Of a stretch of 37,760 nucleotides of DNA, positions 25,337 through 34,895 are shown one piece after another; the stretch's first letter is position 1, and every line of letters starts with the position of its first letter. The notes beneath the pieces were generated by a model. It was given only the letters and a program-made list of their open reading frames with translations. It searched no databases and was not told where the DNA came from. Origin of the DNA: Chthoniobacterales bacterium. Its GTDB lineage: Bacteria > Verrucomicrobiota > Verrucomicrobiia > Chthoniobacterales > JAATET01. The stretch is taken from NCBI GenBank assembly GCA_036569045.1, contig DATCRI010000054.1, positions 1 through 37,760 of the forward strand, given 5' to 3'. Both the position numbers and the translations under genes were made by a program.

Positions 25337-25858
25337 CTAAAACGCCCCGAGTTTCGACAGATTCACCGAGGACATGTATTCGGCGATCATCTTGCCGTCG
25401 GCAAACACACGCACCCATACGCCGACCAGCTCGTCCTTCGTCGAGGATTGCTTGCCGTTGGCGTAGTAGTAGCTGGTGTTGAGACTTGTGCGGTGGAGTT
25501 TGACGGGCTTCGTCTCGAAGCCCGCCGTTCCGCCCGGCCTGATCGCCTCGACCGAGGCCTCGCCCTCGAGCCGCTGCGGCTTCACCTCGCGCGCCTGCTT
25601 CATGCCATCGTCGCGGCGGAAATAGACCCGGTATTCCGCGGTGAGCGCCGGAGTCGCGTCCATGAACGAGACGTTTTTGACAATGACCTTGTAAATCCCG
25701 CTAAACTCCTGCATCGCAACCGCGCTGGCCGTTTTCTGTCGGGTGGCATCGGTCTTGGGGATCGCGGTGACTTTTACCGCCGGCGTCCCCGCCCACGCCG
25801 AAGAACCGATCGCCAAAACAGCCCCCAGAGCCCAGCCATTCCCCTTCCGAATTTGCAT
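25337..25858 (-). CDS. Small exported protein of unknown function
   Basis: I take the ATG at 25858, giving 173 residues. A longer in-frame opening to 26527 exists, but it is only the antisense of a low-complexity gene. Residues 1-23 form a signal peptide (basic QIRKGNG, hydrophobic ALGAVLAIGSS, cleavage after AWA). The mature part alternates short polar and hydrophobic strands (YKVIVKNVSF, LTAEYRVYFRR, VWVRVFADGKMIAEY), which suggests an immunoglobulin-like beta-sandwich. I recognise no family and no catalytic residues. It ends 25 bases from the convergent cysI stop with no clear terminator between. It diverges from the Ser/Thr-rich secreted protein at 25992, with 133 bases shared as promoter region. 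Confidence 0.7.
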   Translation of the reverse strand: MQIRKGNGWALGAVLAIGSSAWAGTPAVKVTAIPKTDATRQKTASAVAMQEFSGIYKVIVKNVSFMDATPALTAEYRVYFRRDDGMKQAREVKPQRLEGEASVEAIRPGGTAGFETKPVKLHRTSLNTSYYYANGKQSSTKDELVGVWVRVFADGKMIAEYMSSVNLSKLGAF

Positions 25859-25991
25859 CGGAGCACTTAGCCCAATTGGCCCAAAAATCGTCAAACCAAA
25901 TCGCCCCGACGACGGTCCCCTGATCGCCCGATAGCCGCCACCGCCACATCCCCGACCCGTGCCTGCCGCCGGCCGGGCGATCTTTGGATGT

Positions 25992-26588
25992 ATGAAAACC
26001 ACATCCTCTCCGCGAATCTTCGCGTCCCTTCTCGCGGCCGGGGCGATTCCGATTTCCGCTTTCGCCCAGTCCCAGAACTCCACAAACAGCTCCAACTCCA
26101 CCACCGATACCTCGTCGCAACCGGGCGTTTTCACTCCCACGATCGGTGTGAATCCCAGCGCCGGCGACACCACGGTCGCGCCGCCTCCCGCGCAGACCCA
26201 GGCCGGCAGCTCCACGAGTGGCGCCCCGAATACAACCGCTCCGAACACCGGTGCGCCTTCGATGAACGGCGCTCCCAATACCGGAACGGCGGAAGCACCG
26301 TCAGCAAATGGCGAGCCGTCCAACCCGGACTCTGCGACCGGCACGGCGACCTCTCCAAGCACGAGCGGCGCCGTAAACGGAGCTGACAATTCCACAACCG
26401 GGAGCAACTCGACCACTGGCACGGGGACGAGCACGAATACGTCGGGCTCCACCACGGGCGGGACCGGCACATCGTCGGACACTGGCGGGACCTCCACCGG
26501 CAGCTCTGGAGGCGGCGCGGCGAACACTTCGACTTCCGCGGGCGGCTCCAGTTCGAGCGGCGGCGGCGGTGCTGGCGGCGGTCGATAA
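25992..26588 (+). CDS. Secreted Ser/Thr/Gly-rich low-complexity protein
   Basis: From the ATG at 25992 the protein has 198 residues. Residues 1-23 are a convincing signal peptide (MKTTSSPRIFASLLAAGAIP..., cleavage after AFA). I prefer it to the in-frame ATG at 25959, which puts 11 residues in front of the signal. The rest is nearly all Ser, Thr, Gly, Asn, Ala and Pro without aromatic clusters, ending in GGGGAGGGR. It is probably a disordered, possibly glycosylated, envelope or matrix protein. No domain is recognisable. Codon usage stays GC-rich like the neighbours and the frame is clean to a TAA, so I treat it as real, with some caution because low-complexity frames can be open by chance. The - strand GTPase obgE converges on it. 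Confidence 0.65.
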   Translation: MKTTSSPRIFASLLAAGAIPISAFAQSQNSTNSSNSTTDTSSQPGVFTPTIGVNPSAGDTTVAPPPAQTQAGSSTSGAPNTTAPNTGAPSMNGAPNTGTAEAPSANGEPSNPDSATGTATSPSTSGAVNGADNSTTGSNSTTGTGTSTNTSGSTTGGTGTSSDTGGTSTGSSGGGAANTSTSAGGSSSSGGGGAGGGR

Positions 26589-26613
26589 ACCTCCAGCCGG
26601 CTTCACTCGAAAA

Positions 26614-26649
26614 ACCCGTGGGTCGCCCCCTCGACCGGTGCCCGCGGGT
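26614..26649. terminator. Bidirectional hairpin terminator between two convergent genes
   Basis: Outer arms ACCCG (26614-26618) and CGGGT (26645-26649) enclose an inner stem GGTCG (26621-26625) with CGACC (26632-26636). On the + strand it is followed by CTTTTCGCGCTATTTTT; on the - strand by TTTTTCG. It sits 26 bases after the Ser/Thr-rich gene and 10 bases after the obgE stop, so it can serve both. Confidence 0.6.
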
Positions 26650-26658
26650 CTTTTCGCG

Positions 26659-27780
26659 CTATTTTTCCTCGGCCGGCGGCTCGGAGCCGACGCTTACCGG
26701 GATAGTCTCGAGCTTGCCCAGTTCCGCCCGGAGGAACGTCTTCACCTCGTCGATTCCCTCCGAGCGATCCGCCGAAATCGTGATGATCGGCGCTTTCCGA
26801 ACCGAGCGTTTGAAACGCTTGAGGTTCTCCTTCGCCGATTCGAGGTCCATCTTGTTCGCAATCACCGCCCACGGCCGCTGACTCAGCGTCGGGTCGTAGA
26901 GATCGAGTTCTTTGCGAAGGGTGCGGAAATCCTCGAGCGGATCGCGCCCCTCGCTGCCCGCCATGTCGATGACGAAGAGCAGCAACCGACAGCGCACGAT
27001 ATGACGCAGGAACTCGTGGCCGAGGCCCTTGTTGTCGTGGGCGCCCTCGATGAGGCCGGGAATGTCCGCGACCGTTAGCCGCGCATAGTCGGGATACTCG
27101 ACCACGCCGACGACGGGATTGAGCGTCGTGAACGGATACGAAGCGACCTTGGGATGCGCGGCGGAAAGCTGGCCGAGCAGCGTGGACTTGCCGGCATTGG
27201 GAAATCCCACGAGGCCGGCGAAGGCGATCGTGCGCAGCTCGAAGAGGAACCAGCCTTCCTCGCCGTCTTCGGGCGGCTTCGACTGGCGCGGGGCGCGATT
27301 GAGCGAGCTCTTGAAGTGGGTGTTGCCCTTGCCGCCGCGCCCGCCCTTGCAAAGGACGAATTCCTGGCCGGACTCGACGAGATCGGCGAGAAGTTCGCAC
27401 TGCTCGGCCTCGAGTTTGAGCTTCGGCGCGGGCTCTTCGTCGAAATCGAGCGGATCGTGCACGCGTGGCCTGAAGGCGTCGGGCAGCCGATAGATTAGGG
27501 TGCCGATCGGGACATTCACGTAGGTCGGCGGGGCCGAACGGCCGTGCTTGTCCTTGCCCTGGCCGTGGCCGCCCTTCTTCGAGCGGATGATCGGCTCGTA
27601 GTAGAGCGCGACGAGATTGTCCGTGTGCGGATCGGCGCGCAGGATGATGTCGCCACCGTCCCCGCCATCGCCGCCATCCGGGCCGCCGCGCGGAATAAAT
27701 TTTTCGCGCCGCATGCTCACGCATCCCGTGCCGCCGGCGCCCGCAATGCCATGCACGCGGATCTGATCAACAAACTTCAT
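26659..27780 (-). CDS. obgE: Obg-family GTPase ObgE/CgtA
   Basis: The 373-residue protein opens with the glycine-rich Obg fold: MKFVDQIRVHGIAGAGGTGC, then FIPRGGPDGGDGGDGGDI and later CKGGRGGKGN. The GTPase domain has G1 GFPNAGKST (residues 192-200), G2 around YPFTTLNP, G3 DIPGLIEGA and G4 NKMD. There is no long C-terminal OCT domain. Obg proteins bind the large ribosomal subunit and couple its assembly, the stringent response and DNA replication to GTP/ppGpp; they are essential in most bacteria. It is the last gene of a - strand run, 41 bases behind the glycogen synthase gene. Confidence 0.96.
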   Translation of the reverse strand: MKFVDQIRVHGIAGAGGTGCVSMRREKFIPRGGPDGGDGGDGGDIILRADPHTDNLVALYYEPIIRSKKGGHGQGKDKHGRSAPPTYVNVPIGTLIYRLPDAFRPRVHDPLDFDEEPAPKLKLEAEQCELLADLVESGQEFVLCKGGRGGKGNTHFKSSLNRAPRQSKPPEDGEEGWFLFELRTIAFAGLVGFPNAGKSTLLGQLSAAHPKVASYPFTTLNPVVGVVEYPDYARLTVADIPGLIEGAHDNKGLGHEFLRHIVRCRLLLFVIDMAGSEGRDPLEDFRTLRKELDLYDPTLSQRPWAVIANKMDLESAKENLKRFKRSVRKAPIITISADRSEGIDEVKTFLRAELGKLETIPVSVGSEPPAEEK

Positions 27781-27821
27781 CGCGGGAGATTCTCACGCCG
27801 AATCCCCGCGGGCGAAGAAAA

Positions 27822-29033
27822 TCAACCACCCGGTTTCAGAAGGGACGCATAGAGATCCACGGTCTTTTTCGCGATTGCGTCCCAGCCGAACATTTCCTCC
27901 GCACGCCGGCGCCCCGCCTTGCCGAAGGCCGCGCATTTTGCCGGATCGGCCATCAGGTCGTTGATCGCCGCCGCGAGATCGCGCGAGAACCTGTCGGGAT
28001 CGACCGGCTCGAACGGGCTCTCGGTCATCTGGTCGATCGGCACGAGCGTTCCGGTCTCGCCCGGCACGACGACCTCCTTGATGCCGCCGACGGCACTGGC
28101 GACCACCGGCGTCTCGCAGGCCATCGCCTCGAGATTGATGATGCCAAAGGGCTCGTAGATCGACGGACAGACGAACACCGCCGCGTGGCTGTAGAGCTCG
28201 ATCTTGGCCCGGGTATCGACCATTTCCTGGATCCACATCACGCCCTCGCGGTGCTCCTGCGCCCCGGCCACGGCGGCCCTCATTTCCTCCGCGATCTCGG
28301 GAGTGTCCGGCGCGCCGGCGCAGAGGACGATCTGGAAGCCGGGATCGAGATACTTGATCGCGTTCACGAGGTGGACGATGCCCTTCTGCCGCGCGATGCG
28401 GCCGACGAAGAGAATGTAGGGCCGGGCGGGATCGATGCCGAAGTGCTCGAGCGAGGCCCGGGAATCCGTCGCCTGGTATTCCTCGAGATCGATGCCGTTG
28501 TAGATGATCGGCACCCGCTCCTCGGGAATGTCGAACAGCCGAAGGATGTCCGCCTTCGTTCCCGCGGACACGGCGATCACCGCGTCGGCCATTTCCATCG
28601 CGGTCTTCTCGAGCCAGCAGCTGAAATCGTAGCCGCCGCCGAGCTGCTCGCGCTTCCACGGCCGCAGCGGCTCGAGCGAATGCACCGTGATCACAAGCGG
28701 GATGCCGTAGTTGAGCTTCGCGAGAATGCCGCCGAAATGGGCATACCACGTGTGGCAATGCACGACATCGGCATCGATGTTCGTCGTATTGAAATCCGTG
28801 CAACGGCGCACCGCGCCGAACACGGATTGCAGCGGCTTCGGGCACGTGAATCCGCTGGCATCGAGGCCGAAGCCTTTCACGACGGGGTTTCCGGTCGGCA
28901 CGTCCTGATCGCCGAACGCCCTCACCTCCACATCGATATGCCGCGCGAGGCCGCGGCTGAGATAATCGACGTGCACGCCCGCGCCTCCATAAATCGTGGG
29001 CGGATATTCGTTCGTGAGGAGAAGTGTTTTCAC
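27822..29033 (-). CDS. glgA: GT4-type glycogen synthase / ADP-glucose glycosyltransferase
   Basis: The 403-residue protein begins with a GTG codon (29033-29031). It is a GT-B fold enzyme: MKTLLLTNEYPPTIYGGAGVHV at the N-terminus, HCHTWYAHFGG, VSAGTKADI, YNGIDLEEY, FVGRIARQKGI and the nucleotide-sugar motif EPFGIINLEAMACETPVVAS. This combination and length match the actinobacterial-type glycogen synthase of family GT4, not the longer GT5 enzyme of enterobacteria. It would transfer glucose from ADP-glucose to a glucan. In actinobacteria the related GlgM makes maltose-1-phosphate, so that acceptor is an alternative. It lies in a - strand run with pgl and obgE, 189 bases downstream of pgl. The symbol reflects family naming and is less certain than the function. 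Confidence 0.85.
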   Translation of the reverse strand: MKTLLLTNEYPPTIYGGAGVHVDYLSRGLARHIDVEVRAFGDQDVPTGNPVVKGFGLDASGFTCPKPLQSVFGAVRRCTDFNTTNIDADVVHCHTWYAHFGGILAKLNYGIPLVITVHSLEPLRPWKREQLGGGYDFSCWLEKTAMEMADAVIAVSAGTKADILRLFDIPEERVPIIYNGIDLEEYQATDSRASLEHFGIDPARPYILFVGRIARQKGIVHLVNAIKYLDPGFQIVLCAGAPDTPEIAEEMRAAVAGAQEHREGVMWIQEMVDTRAKIELYSHAAVFVCPSIYEPFGIINLEAMACETPVVASAVGGIKEVVVPGETGTLVPIDQMTESPFEPVDPDRFSRDLAAAINDLMADPAKCAAFGKAGRRRAEEMFGWDAIAKKTVDLYASLLKPGG

Positions 29034-29222
29034 GTCGCCACGCTAACAAAGCCTCCCTCTCAAACAAGCCGGCGCGAAGATTGATTGCGCGGCGGATTTC
29101 GATCGCGATCCATTCGCGATTCCGAGCCATTCCAGGTCACCCGGGATATTCTCAACCGCCATGAAAAGATGCTCTCGATCCTGTTGGGAGGGCTGCCCGG
29201 GCTGGACACGTGACGGCCGCGG

Positions 29223-29900
29223 CTACGCGCCGAGCAACCAGGTGAGCTGGCCGTCGAGCGGCGCCACCTTCGCGCAGGGATAATCCGACGTGCCGCTGAA
29301 GACTTCGTTCAGCACGTCGTCCTTGCCGGCGCTGTTCACGAGGAAACACACGTGGCGGGCGGCATCGATGAGCGGATACGTGAACGTGATGCGCCACATG
29401 TCCATCTGCGGCACGAAGTTTTCGACGACGAGCTTCTCCCGCTCGACGAGCGCGGGAGTGCCGGGAAAGAGCGAGGCCGTGTGACCGTCGGGCCCCATTC
29501 CGAGGAGAACAAGATCATGGCGAAACACGCCGCCGCCGGCACGGGCGCGCAGGGCGACTTCGTATTCGTGGGCCGCCGTCGCAGGATCGATCTCCCCCTT
29601 CATGCGCAGGATGTTTTCCGTTGGAATCGGCACCAGATCGAGCAGGGTGCGGCGTGCCATCAAATAGTTGCTCCTCTCGTCATCCGGCGGCACACAACGC
29701 TCGTCGCCGAACGTGATGACGACCTTGCGCCAGTCGATGGCGCGTTTTGCGAACGCCTGAAAAACCGGCTTCGGGGTATTGCCGCCGCTCAGCGCGAGGG
29801 TGAAGACGCCGCGCTCGCGGATCGCCTCGTTGGCGCTGGTCTCGAGCAACTGCACCGCGTCGTTCACGAAGTCGTTGGAATGAATGATGTCGGGTTTCAT
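29223..29900 (-). CDS. pgl: 6-phosphogluconolactonase
   Basis: The 225-residue protein is of the DevB/SOL type. It shows the sugar-phosphate isomerase-like motifs LALSGGNTPKPVFQAFA, ITFGDERCVPPDDERSNY and LLGMGPDGHTASLFPGTPAL. It hydrolyses 6-phosphogluconolactone to 6-phosphogluconate, the second step of the oxidative pentose phosphate pathway, in the cytoplasm. It follows sixA after only 7 bases (AAAATTT) on the same strand, so the two are almost surely cotranscribed. Glucose-6-phosphate and 6-phosphogluconate dehydrogenases are not in the window. Confidence 0.95.
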   Translation of the reverse strand: MKPDIIHSNDFVNDAVQLLETSANEAIRERGVFTLALSGGNTPKPVFQAFAKRAIDWRKVVITFGDERCVPPDDERSNYLMARRTLLDLVPIPTENILRMKGEIDPATAAHEYEVALRARAGGGVFRHDLVLLGMGPDGHTASLFPGTPALVEREKLVVENFVPQMDMWRITFTYPLIDAARHVCFLVNSAGKDDVLNEVFSGTSDYPCAKVAPLDGQLTWLLGA

Positions 29901-29907
29901 AAAATTT

Positions 29908-30369
29908 TTACATGAGGCGCACGGGCACGCTGAACTCGATGATGCCCGCGCCGGCGCGCAGGCGCGGCAGGTTCACGGTGGTGAGCGAAGCCTTGCGAAT
30001 GTTGAAGCACGAGCCGCCGGAGAATGCGGAGATCGCCTCGCTGAAATCCGGCTCGTGGCCGACGAGCATCACGTGGTCGAACTTCGTGCAGGCGGCAAGG
30101 CCTTCCATGCAATCGTCCGGCGACATGCCGCAGGCGATCCATCGCTCGATCAAGACCTCCCGGTCGTCGAGGCGCCTGGAAACGGCGCGCGCGGTCTGCT
30201 CGGCGCGCACCACCGGACTGGAAAGAATGATGTCCGGAATCAGCCCGAAGCGGACGCAGAATTTGCCGACCTTGTCCGCCTGCTCGAGGCCTTTCGGGGT
30301 GAGCCGACGGTCGAAGTCGGTGGTGACTTCGTCCTCGGCGTCGCCATGACGGAGAAAGGTGAGCAGCAT
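29908..30369 (-). CDS. sixA: Phosphohistidine phosphatase SixA
   Basis: The 153-residue protein belongs to the small histidine-phosphatase (RHG) family. The catalytic LRHGDAED with Arg7-His8-Gly9 is at the N-terminus, followed by LTPKGLEQADKVG, LSSPVVRAEQTA and the second histidine in LVGHEPDFSE. SixA enzymes remove phosphate from phosphohistidine in phosphorelay domains and, in Escherichia coli, from the nitrogen phosphotransferase system. Length and motifs fit well; the actual target here is unknown. It is the first gene of a pair with pgl. Confidence 0.9.
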   Translation of the reverse strand: MLLTFLRHGDAEDEVTTDFDRRLTPKGLEQADKVGKFCVRFGLIPDIILSSPVVRAEQTARAVSRRLDDREVLIERWIACGMSPDDCMEGLAACTKFDHVMLVGHEPDFSEAISAFSGGSCFNIRKASLTTVNLPRLRAGAGIIEFSVPVRLM

Positions 30370-30442
30370 CGGACGGCCAGCCTAGAACGGCGAAAGCGGT
30401 TCCAGCAACCTCCGAACGGGCAACAATTCCGTGGCGGCGCGC

Positions 30443-31459
30443 TCAGGCGAGATCGTTCTCGAGCACGATGCGGTAGCGGGCCTTGCCGGCACGCAGGTGC
30501 TCGAATGCGTCGTTCACCTTCGACATCGGGAAGAGCTCCGTGACCGGCGCCACGCCGTGCCGCGCGCTGAACTGCAGCATCCGGTCCAGCGCAGTCGGAC
30601 TCCCCGTGGGTGATCCCGAAATCGACTTCTGCCCCATGATGAGGCCAAACGCCGGCACCGGCAGCGGCTCGAGCACGGCGCCGACGACGTGCAAGCGGCC
30701 TTGCGGCGCGAGCGCCCCGAGCAGGCCAGGAATGTCGAGCGGCACATTGATTGTCGAGACGATGAGGTCGAGGCTGCCGGCGATTTTCTTGAGCGCGTCG
30801 GCGTTCTTCGTGTTGTGCACGAAATGCGCGCCGAGCTTTCTGGCCTCCGCTTCCTTGCTGTCGCTCGTCGTGAAGGCGTGGACCTCGCAGCCCCACTTGT
30901 TCGCGAATTGCAGCGCCATGTGGCCCAGGCCGCCGATCCCGATGACGCCGACGCGGGCCGTCGGGGGAATGTTGTGGACGAAGAACGGCGCAAAGACGGT
31001 AACGCCGCCGCAAAGCAGCGGGCCGACCTTCGCGAGATCGAGCCCCTCGGGTAGCGGACGCACCCACGGCCACTGCGCGCGCACGCGATCCGCAAAACCG
31101 CCGTGACGTCCGACGATCGTGCCCTGCGCGGTCGCGCAGAGGTGATGATTTCCCGACAGACACTCCGGGCAGGAGAGGCAGCTGAACGCCGTCCAGCCCA
31201 GGCCCACCTGCTGGCCGACCGCAAGGCCCTTGGCCTGATCGCCGAGCGCGACGACCGTTCCGGTGACCTCGTGTCCCGGCACGAAGGGATAGCCGGTCAT
31301 CCCCCAGTCGTTATCGAGCATCGAGAGATCGGAGTGGCAGATGCCGCAGTGCGACACCTTGATCTCGACCTCCTCGGGGCCGAGATCGCCGGGATCGTAG
31401 GCGTATGGCTCGAGGGTTCCCTTGGCGTTCGTTGCGGCGTAGGCGTGGATCTGGCTCAT
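30443..31459 (-). CDS. Zinc-dependent NAD(P) alcohol/aldehyde dehydrogenase (YahK/cinnamyl-alcohol type)
   Basis: I take the ATG at 31459 (MSQIHAYAATNAKG), 338 residues; the frame opens further to 31510, but the extra 17 residues are not typical of the family. Catalytic zinc ligands Cys38, His63 and Glu64 lie in HCGICHSDL and PGHEVTG. The structural zinc loop is SCLSCPECLSGNHHLC. The Rossmann nucleotide site is GIGGLGHMALQFA. The overall pattern is that of the medium-chain CAD/YahK group, which usually reduces aldehydes with NADPH. The substrate is unknown. It sits between the fabG terminator and sixA (73 bases), and probably has its own promoter in 31460-31547. Confidence 0.9.
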   Translation of the reverse strand: MSQIHAYAATNAKGTLEPYAYDPGDLGPEEVEIKVSHCGICHSDLSMLDNDWGMTGYPFVPGHEVTGTVVALGDQAKGLAVGQQVGLGWTAFSCLSCPECLSGNHHLCATAQGTIVGRHGGFADRVRAQWPWVRPLPEGLDLAKVGPLLCGGVTVFAPFFVHNIPPTARVGVIGIGGLGHMALQFANKWGCEVHAFTTSDSKEAEARKLGAHFVHNTKNADALKKIAGSLDLIVSTINVPLDIPGLLGALAPQGRLHVVGAVLEPLPVPAFGLIMGQKSISGSPTGSPTALDRMLQFSARHGVAPVTELFPMSKVNDAFEHLRAGKARYRIVLENDLA

Positions 31460-31547
31460 GGGATGAAAACAGGTTTGTCGTTTCCCGAACTGTTGCCCCA
31501 CAAACGCCATTTCGCAAAAAATCTTTGTTCGATCGCGGTCGAAAAAG

Positions 31548-31585
31548 CGAAAGCCGCCGTCCGGTTGATCGGACGGCGGCTTTCG
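31548..31585 (-). terminator. Strong rho-independent terminator of fabG
   Basis: A perfect 16-bp stem, CGAAAGCCGCCGTCCG (31548-31563) with its exact complement (31570-31585), encloses a 6-base loop. On the - strand it is followed by CTTTTTCG. It begins 22 bases after the fabG stop and separates fabG from the dehydrogenase gene. Confidence 0.92.
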
Positions 31586-31607
31586 AAAGGAAGGACGGAC
31601 GATCCGG

Positions 31608-32354
31608 TTACATGCTCATGCCGCCGTCGACGGCAAGCACCTGGCCGGTGATGTAGGCGGCCTCGGCGCTGGCAAGGAATGCGACGGTCGCGGCGATGTC
31701 GTCGCCCGAGCCCATGCGCGCCTGCGGAATCTGCGCGAGTGCGCCTTTCTTGACCTCGTCGCTGAGCACGGCCGTCATGTCCGTCTCGATGAAACCCGGC
31801 GCAACGACGTTCACGGTGATGCCACGGCTCGCGAGTTCGCGCGCGATGCTCTTCGTCATGCCGATGAGGCCGGCCTTGCTCGCCGCGTAGTTCGCCTGCC
31901 CGGCGAGACCCATCAGGCCGCTCACGGAGCTGATGTTGATGATGCGACCGCCGCGCTGCTTCACCATCGCGCGGAGCACCGAACGGGTGAAATTAAAGGC
32001 GCCCTTGAGGTTCGTCGAGAGCACCGCGTCCCAGTCGTCGCTCGACATGCGCATGGCGAGGGTGTCGCGCGTGATGCCGGCGTTGTTCACCAACACATCG
32101 GCCCGGCCGAAGTCAGCGAGGATCTGTTCGCCGACCTTCTGCACGGCGTCGAAATCGGCCACGTCCACGGCGTAGGGCTTCGCCGCATCGGGATACTCGG
32201 CATTGATCGCGTCGGCGACCTTCTGGGAATTCGACTCGGTGCGGCTGACGACCGCGACCTTCGCGCCCTCGGCGGCGAACCGGCGGGCAATGGCTTCGCC
32301 GATCCCGCGGCCGGCTCCCGTGACAATGGCGACTTGGTTTGCAAAACGACTCAT
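31608..32354 (-). CDS. fabG: 3-oxoacyl-[acyl-carrier-protein] reductase FabG
   Basis: From the ATG at 32354 (MSRFANQVAIVTGAGRGIGEA) the protein has 248 residues, the usual length. The frame is open upstream to 32708, but that part is antisense to chrA and is ignored. The cofactor site TGAGRGIG, NNAG, and the catalytic residues Ser143, Tyr156 and Lys160 (ISSVSG, NYAASK) are all present, as is the C-terminal ITGQVLAVDGGMSM. It reduces 3-oxoacyl-ACP with NADPH in fatty-acid elongation. No other fab gene is adjacent, so related short-chain reductase roles cannot be excluded. It diverges from chrA across 67 bases and has its own terminator, so it is likely monocistronic. Confidence 0.9.
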   Translation of the reverse strand: MSRFANQVAIVTGAGRGIGEAIARRFAAEGAKVAVVSRTESNSQKVADAINAEYPDAAKPYAVDVADFDAVQKVGEQILADFGRADVLVNNAGITRDTLAMRMSSDDWDAVLSTNLKGAFNFTRSVLRAMVKQRGGRIINISSVSGLMGLAGQANYAASKAGLIGMTKSIARELASRGITVNVVAPGFIETDMTAVLSDEVKKGALAQIPQARMGSGDDIAATVAFLASAEAAYITGQVLAVDGGMSM

Positions 32355-32421
32355 GGCGACAAGTCTTCCCGAGTGATTTCGCGGTGGCAAGCCTCGCCGC
32401 ACACCGCGTAGAACCAAGCTC

Positions 32422-33606
32422 ATGCCGTCGCGCCGTTCCCGCCCCGTGGAGGTTTTCACGGCATTCCTGCGGCTCGGGCTCACGTCCTTCGGCGGCCCCG
32501 TCGCGCACCTCGGGTTCTTCCGCACGGAATTCGTCGAGCGACGACGCTGGCTCGACGACGAAGCCTTTGCCGACCTCGTCGCCCTCGGCCAGCTCCTCCC
32601 CGGCCCGGCCAGCAGCCAGGTTGGAATCGCCCTCGGCCACCTGCGCGCCGGGCTGGCGGGTGCGCTCGCGGCGTGGGCCGGCTTCACGCTGCCCTCGGCG
32701 GCACTCATGATGGCCTGCGCCTACGGCCTGGGAACCACCGACCTTGCGCCCGGCTGGCTGCACGGATTGAAACTCGCCGCGGTCGCGGTGGTCGCACAGG
32801 CGGTGTGGCAGATGGGCCGCCAGCTTTGCCCGGACGTCCCCCGCGCCACGCTCGCCCTCGCGGCCGCCGCGCTGGCGCTGGTCGCGCCAACCCCGTGGAT
32901 GCAACTCGGCCTGATCATCCTCGGCCTGCTCCTCGGCGCGCAAAAATTTCGCCCGGCGCCGCCCCCCGTCGCAGCCAGCCAGCCAGACCATCTTCACGTC
33001 CGCCCTTCGCCATGGTCCGCAACCTGCCTCGGCCTCTTCTTCGCGCTTCTCGGCGGCCTGCCCCTGCTCGCCCTTGCATGGCCAAATCATTGGCTCGATC
33101 TGGCCAACGGATTTTACCGCTCCGGCGCCCTCGTTTTCGGCGGAGGCCACGTCATCCTCCCGCTGTTGCAGGCCGAGACCGTCGGCCACGGCTGGATCCA
33201 CCGCGAAGACTTCCTCGCTGGTTACGGCGCCGCGCAGGCCCTGCCCGGGCCGCTCTTCAGCTTCGCCGCGTATCTGGGCGTGTTCGCCGGTCCCGGCTGG
33301 CTCGGCGGCCTGTGGTGTCTGGCGGCGATTTATCTGCCGTCCTTCCTGCTCGTGTTTGCAGCGCTGCCGCACTGGCAAACGCTCCGCTCCCGGCCCGGCG
33401 CCCGCGGGGCCCTGGCTGGCGCGAATGCCGCCGTCGTCGGCCTTCTGCTTGCCACGCTGCTCCATCCCGTCGCCACCAGCGCGCTCGACTCGTGGCCCGC
33501 CGCCGGCCTCGCGCTCGCGGCATGGGCCGCCCTGCAATTCGGAAAAATCCCGCCCTGGCTCCTCGTGATCGCCTGCGCTCTGGCGGGCCGAATCATCCTG
33601 TCGTAA
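32422..33606 (+). CDS. chrA: Chromate transporter ChrA (two CHR domains)
   Basis: The 394-residue membrane protein has the two homologous halves of long-chain ChrA. The first begins VFTAFLRLGLTSFGGPVAHLGFF with LGQLLPGPASSQVGIALG. The second has GALVFGGGHVILPLLQ and GYGAAQALPGPLFSFAAYLG. About ten hydrophobic segments are visible. Family members export chromate or act as sulfate-related anion carriers in the inner membrane. It shares its transcript with hemL, whose start lies 8 bases after its stop. A direct link to the sulfite reductase some 7 kb away is only speculation. Confidence 0.92.
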   Translation: MPSRRSRPVEVFTAFLRLGLTSFGGPVAHLGFFRTEFVERRRWLDDEAFADLVALGQLLPGPASSQVGIALGHLRAGLAGALAAWAGFTLPSAALMMACAYGLGTTDLAPGWLHGLKLAAVAVVAQAVWQMGRQLCPDVPRATLALAAAALALVAPTPWMQLGLIILGLLLGAQKFRPAPPPVAASQPDHLHVRPSPWSATCLGLFFALLGGLPLLALAWPNHWLDLANGFYRSGALVFGGGHVILPLLQAETVGHGWIHREDFLAGYGAAQALPGPLFSFAAYLGVFAGPGWLGGLWCLAAIYLPSFLLVFAALPHWQTLRSRPGARGALAGANAAVVGLLLATLLHPVATSALDSWPAAGLALAAWAALQFGKIPPWLLVIACALAGRIILS

Positions 33607-33614
33607 AAAAAATC

Positions 33615-34884
<1,270 letters not shown>

Positions 34885-34895
<11 letters not shown>

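Noticed and set aside
25859-26527. Upstream extension of the small exported - strand protein to 26527
   Set aside because: The extra sequence is Val/Pro-rich antisense of the Ser/Thr-rich gene. The ATG at 25858 begins a clean signal peptide.
29034-29222. A small gene or RNA between the glycogen synthase and pgl genes
   Set aside because: Only short palindromes (GATCGCGATC, GCCCGGGC) and a 40-codon frame overlapping pgl in antisense were seen; no domain, terminator or tRNA fold.
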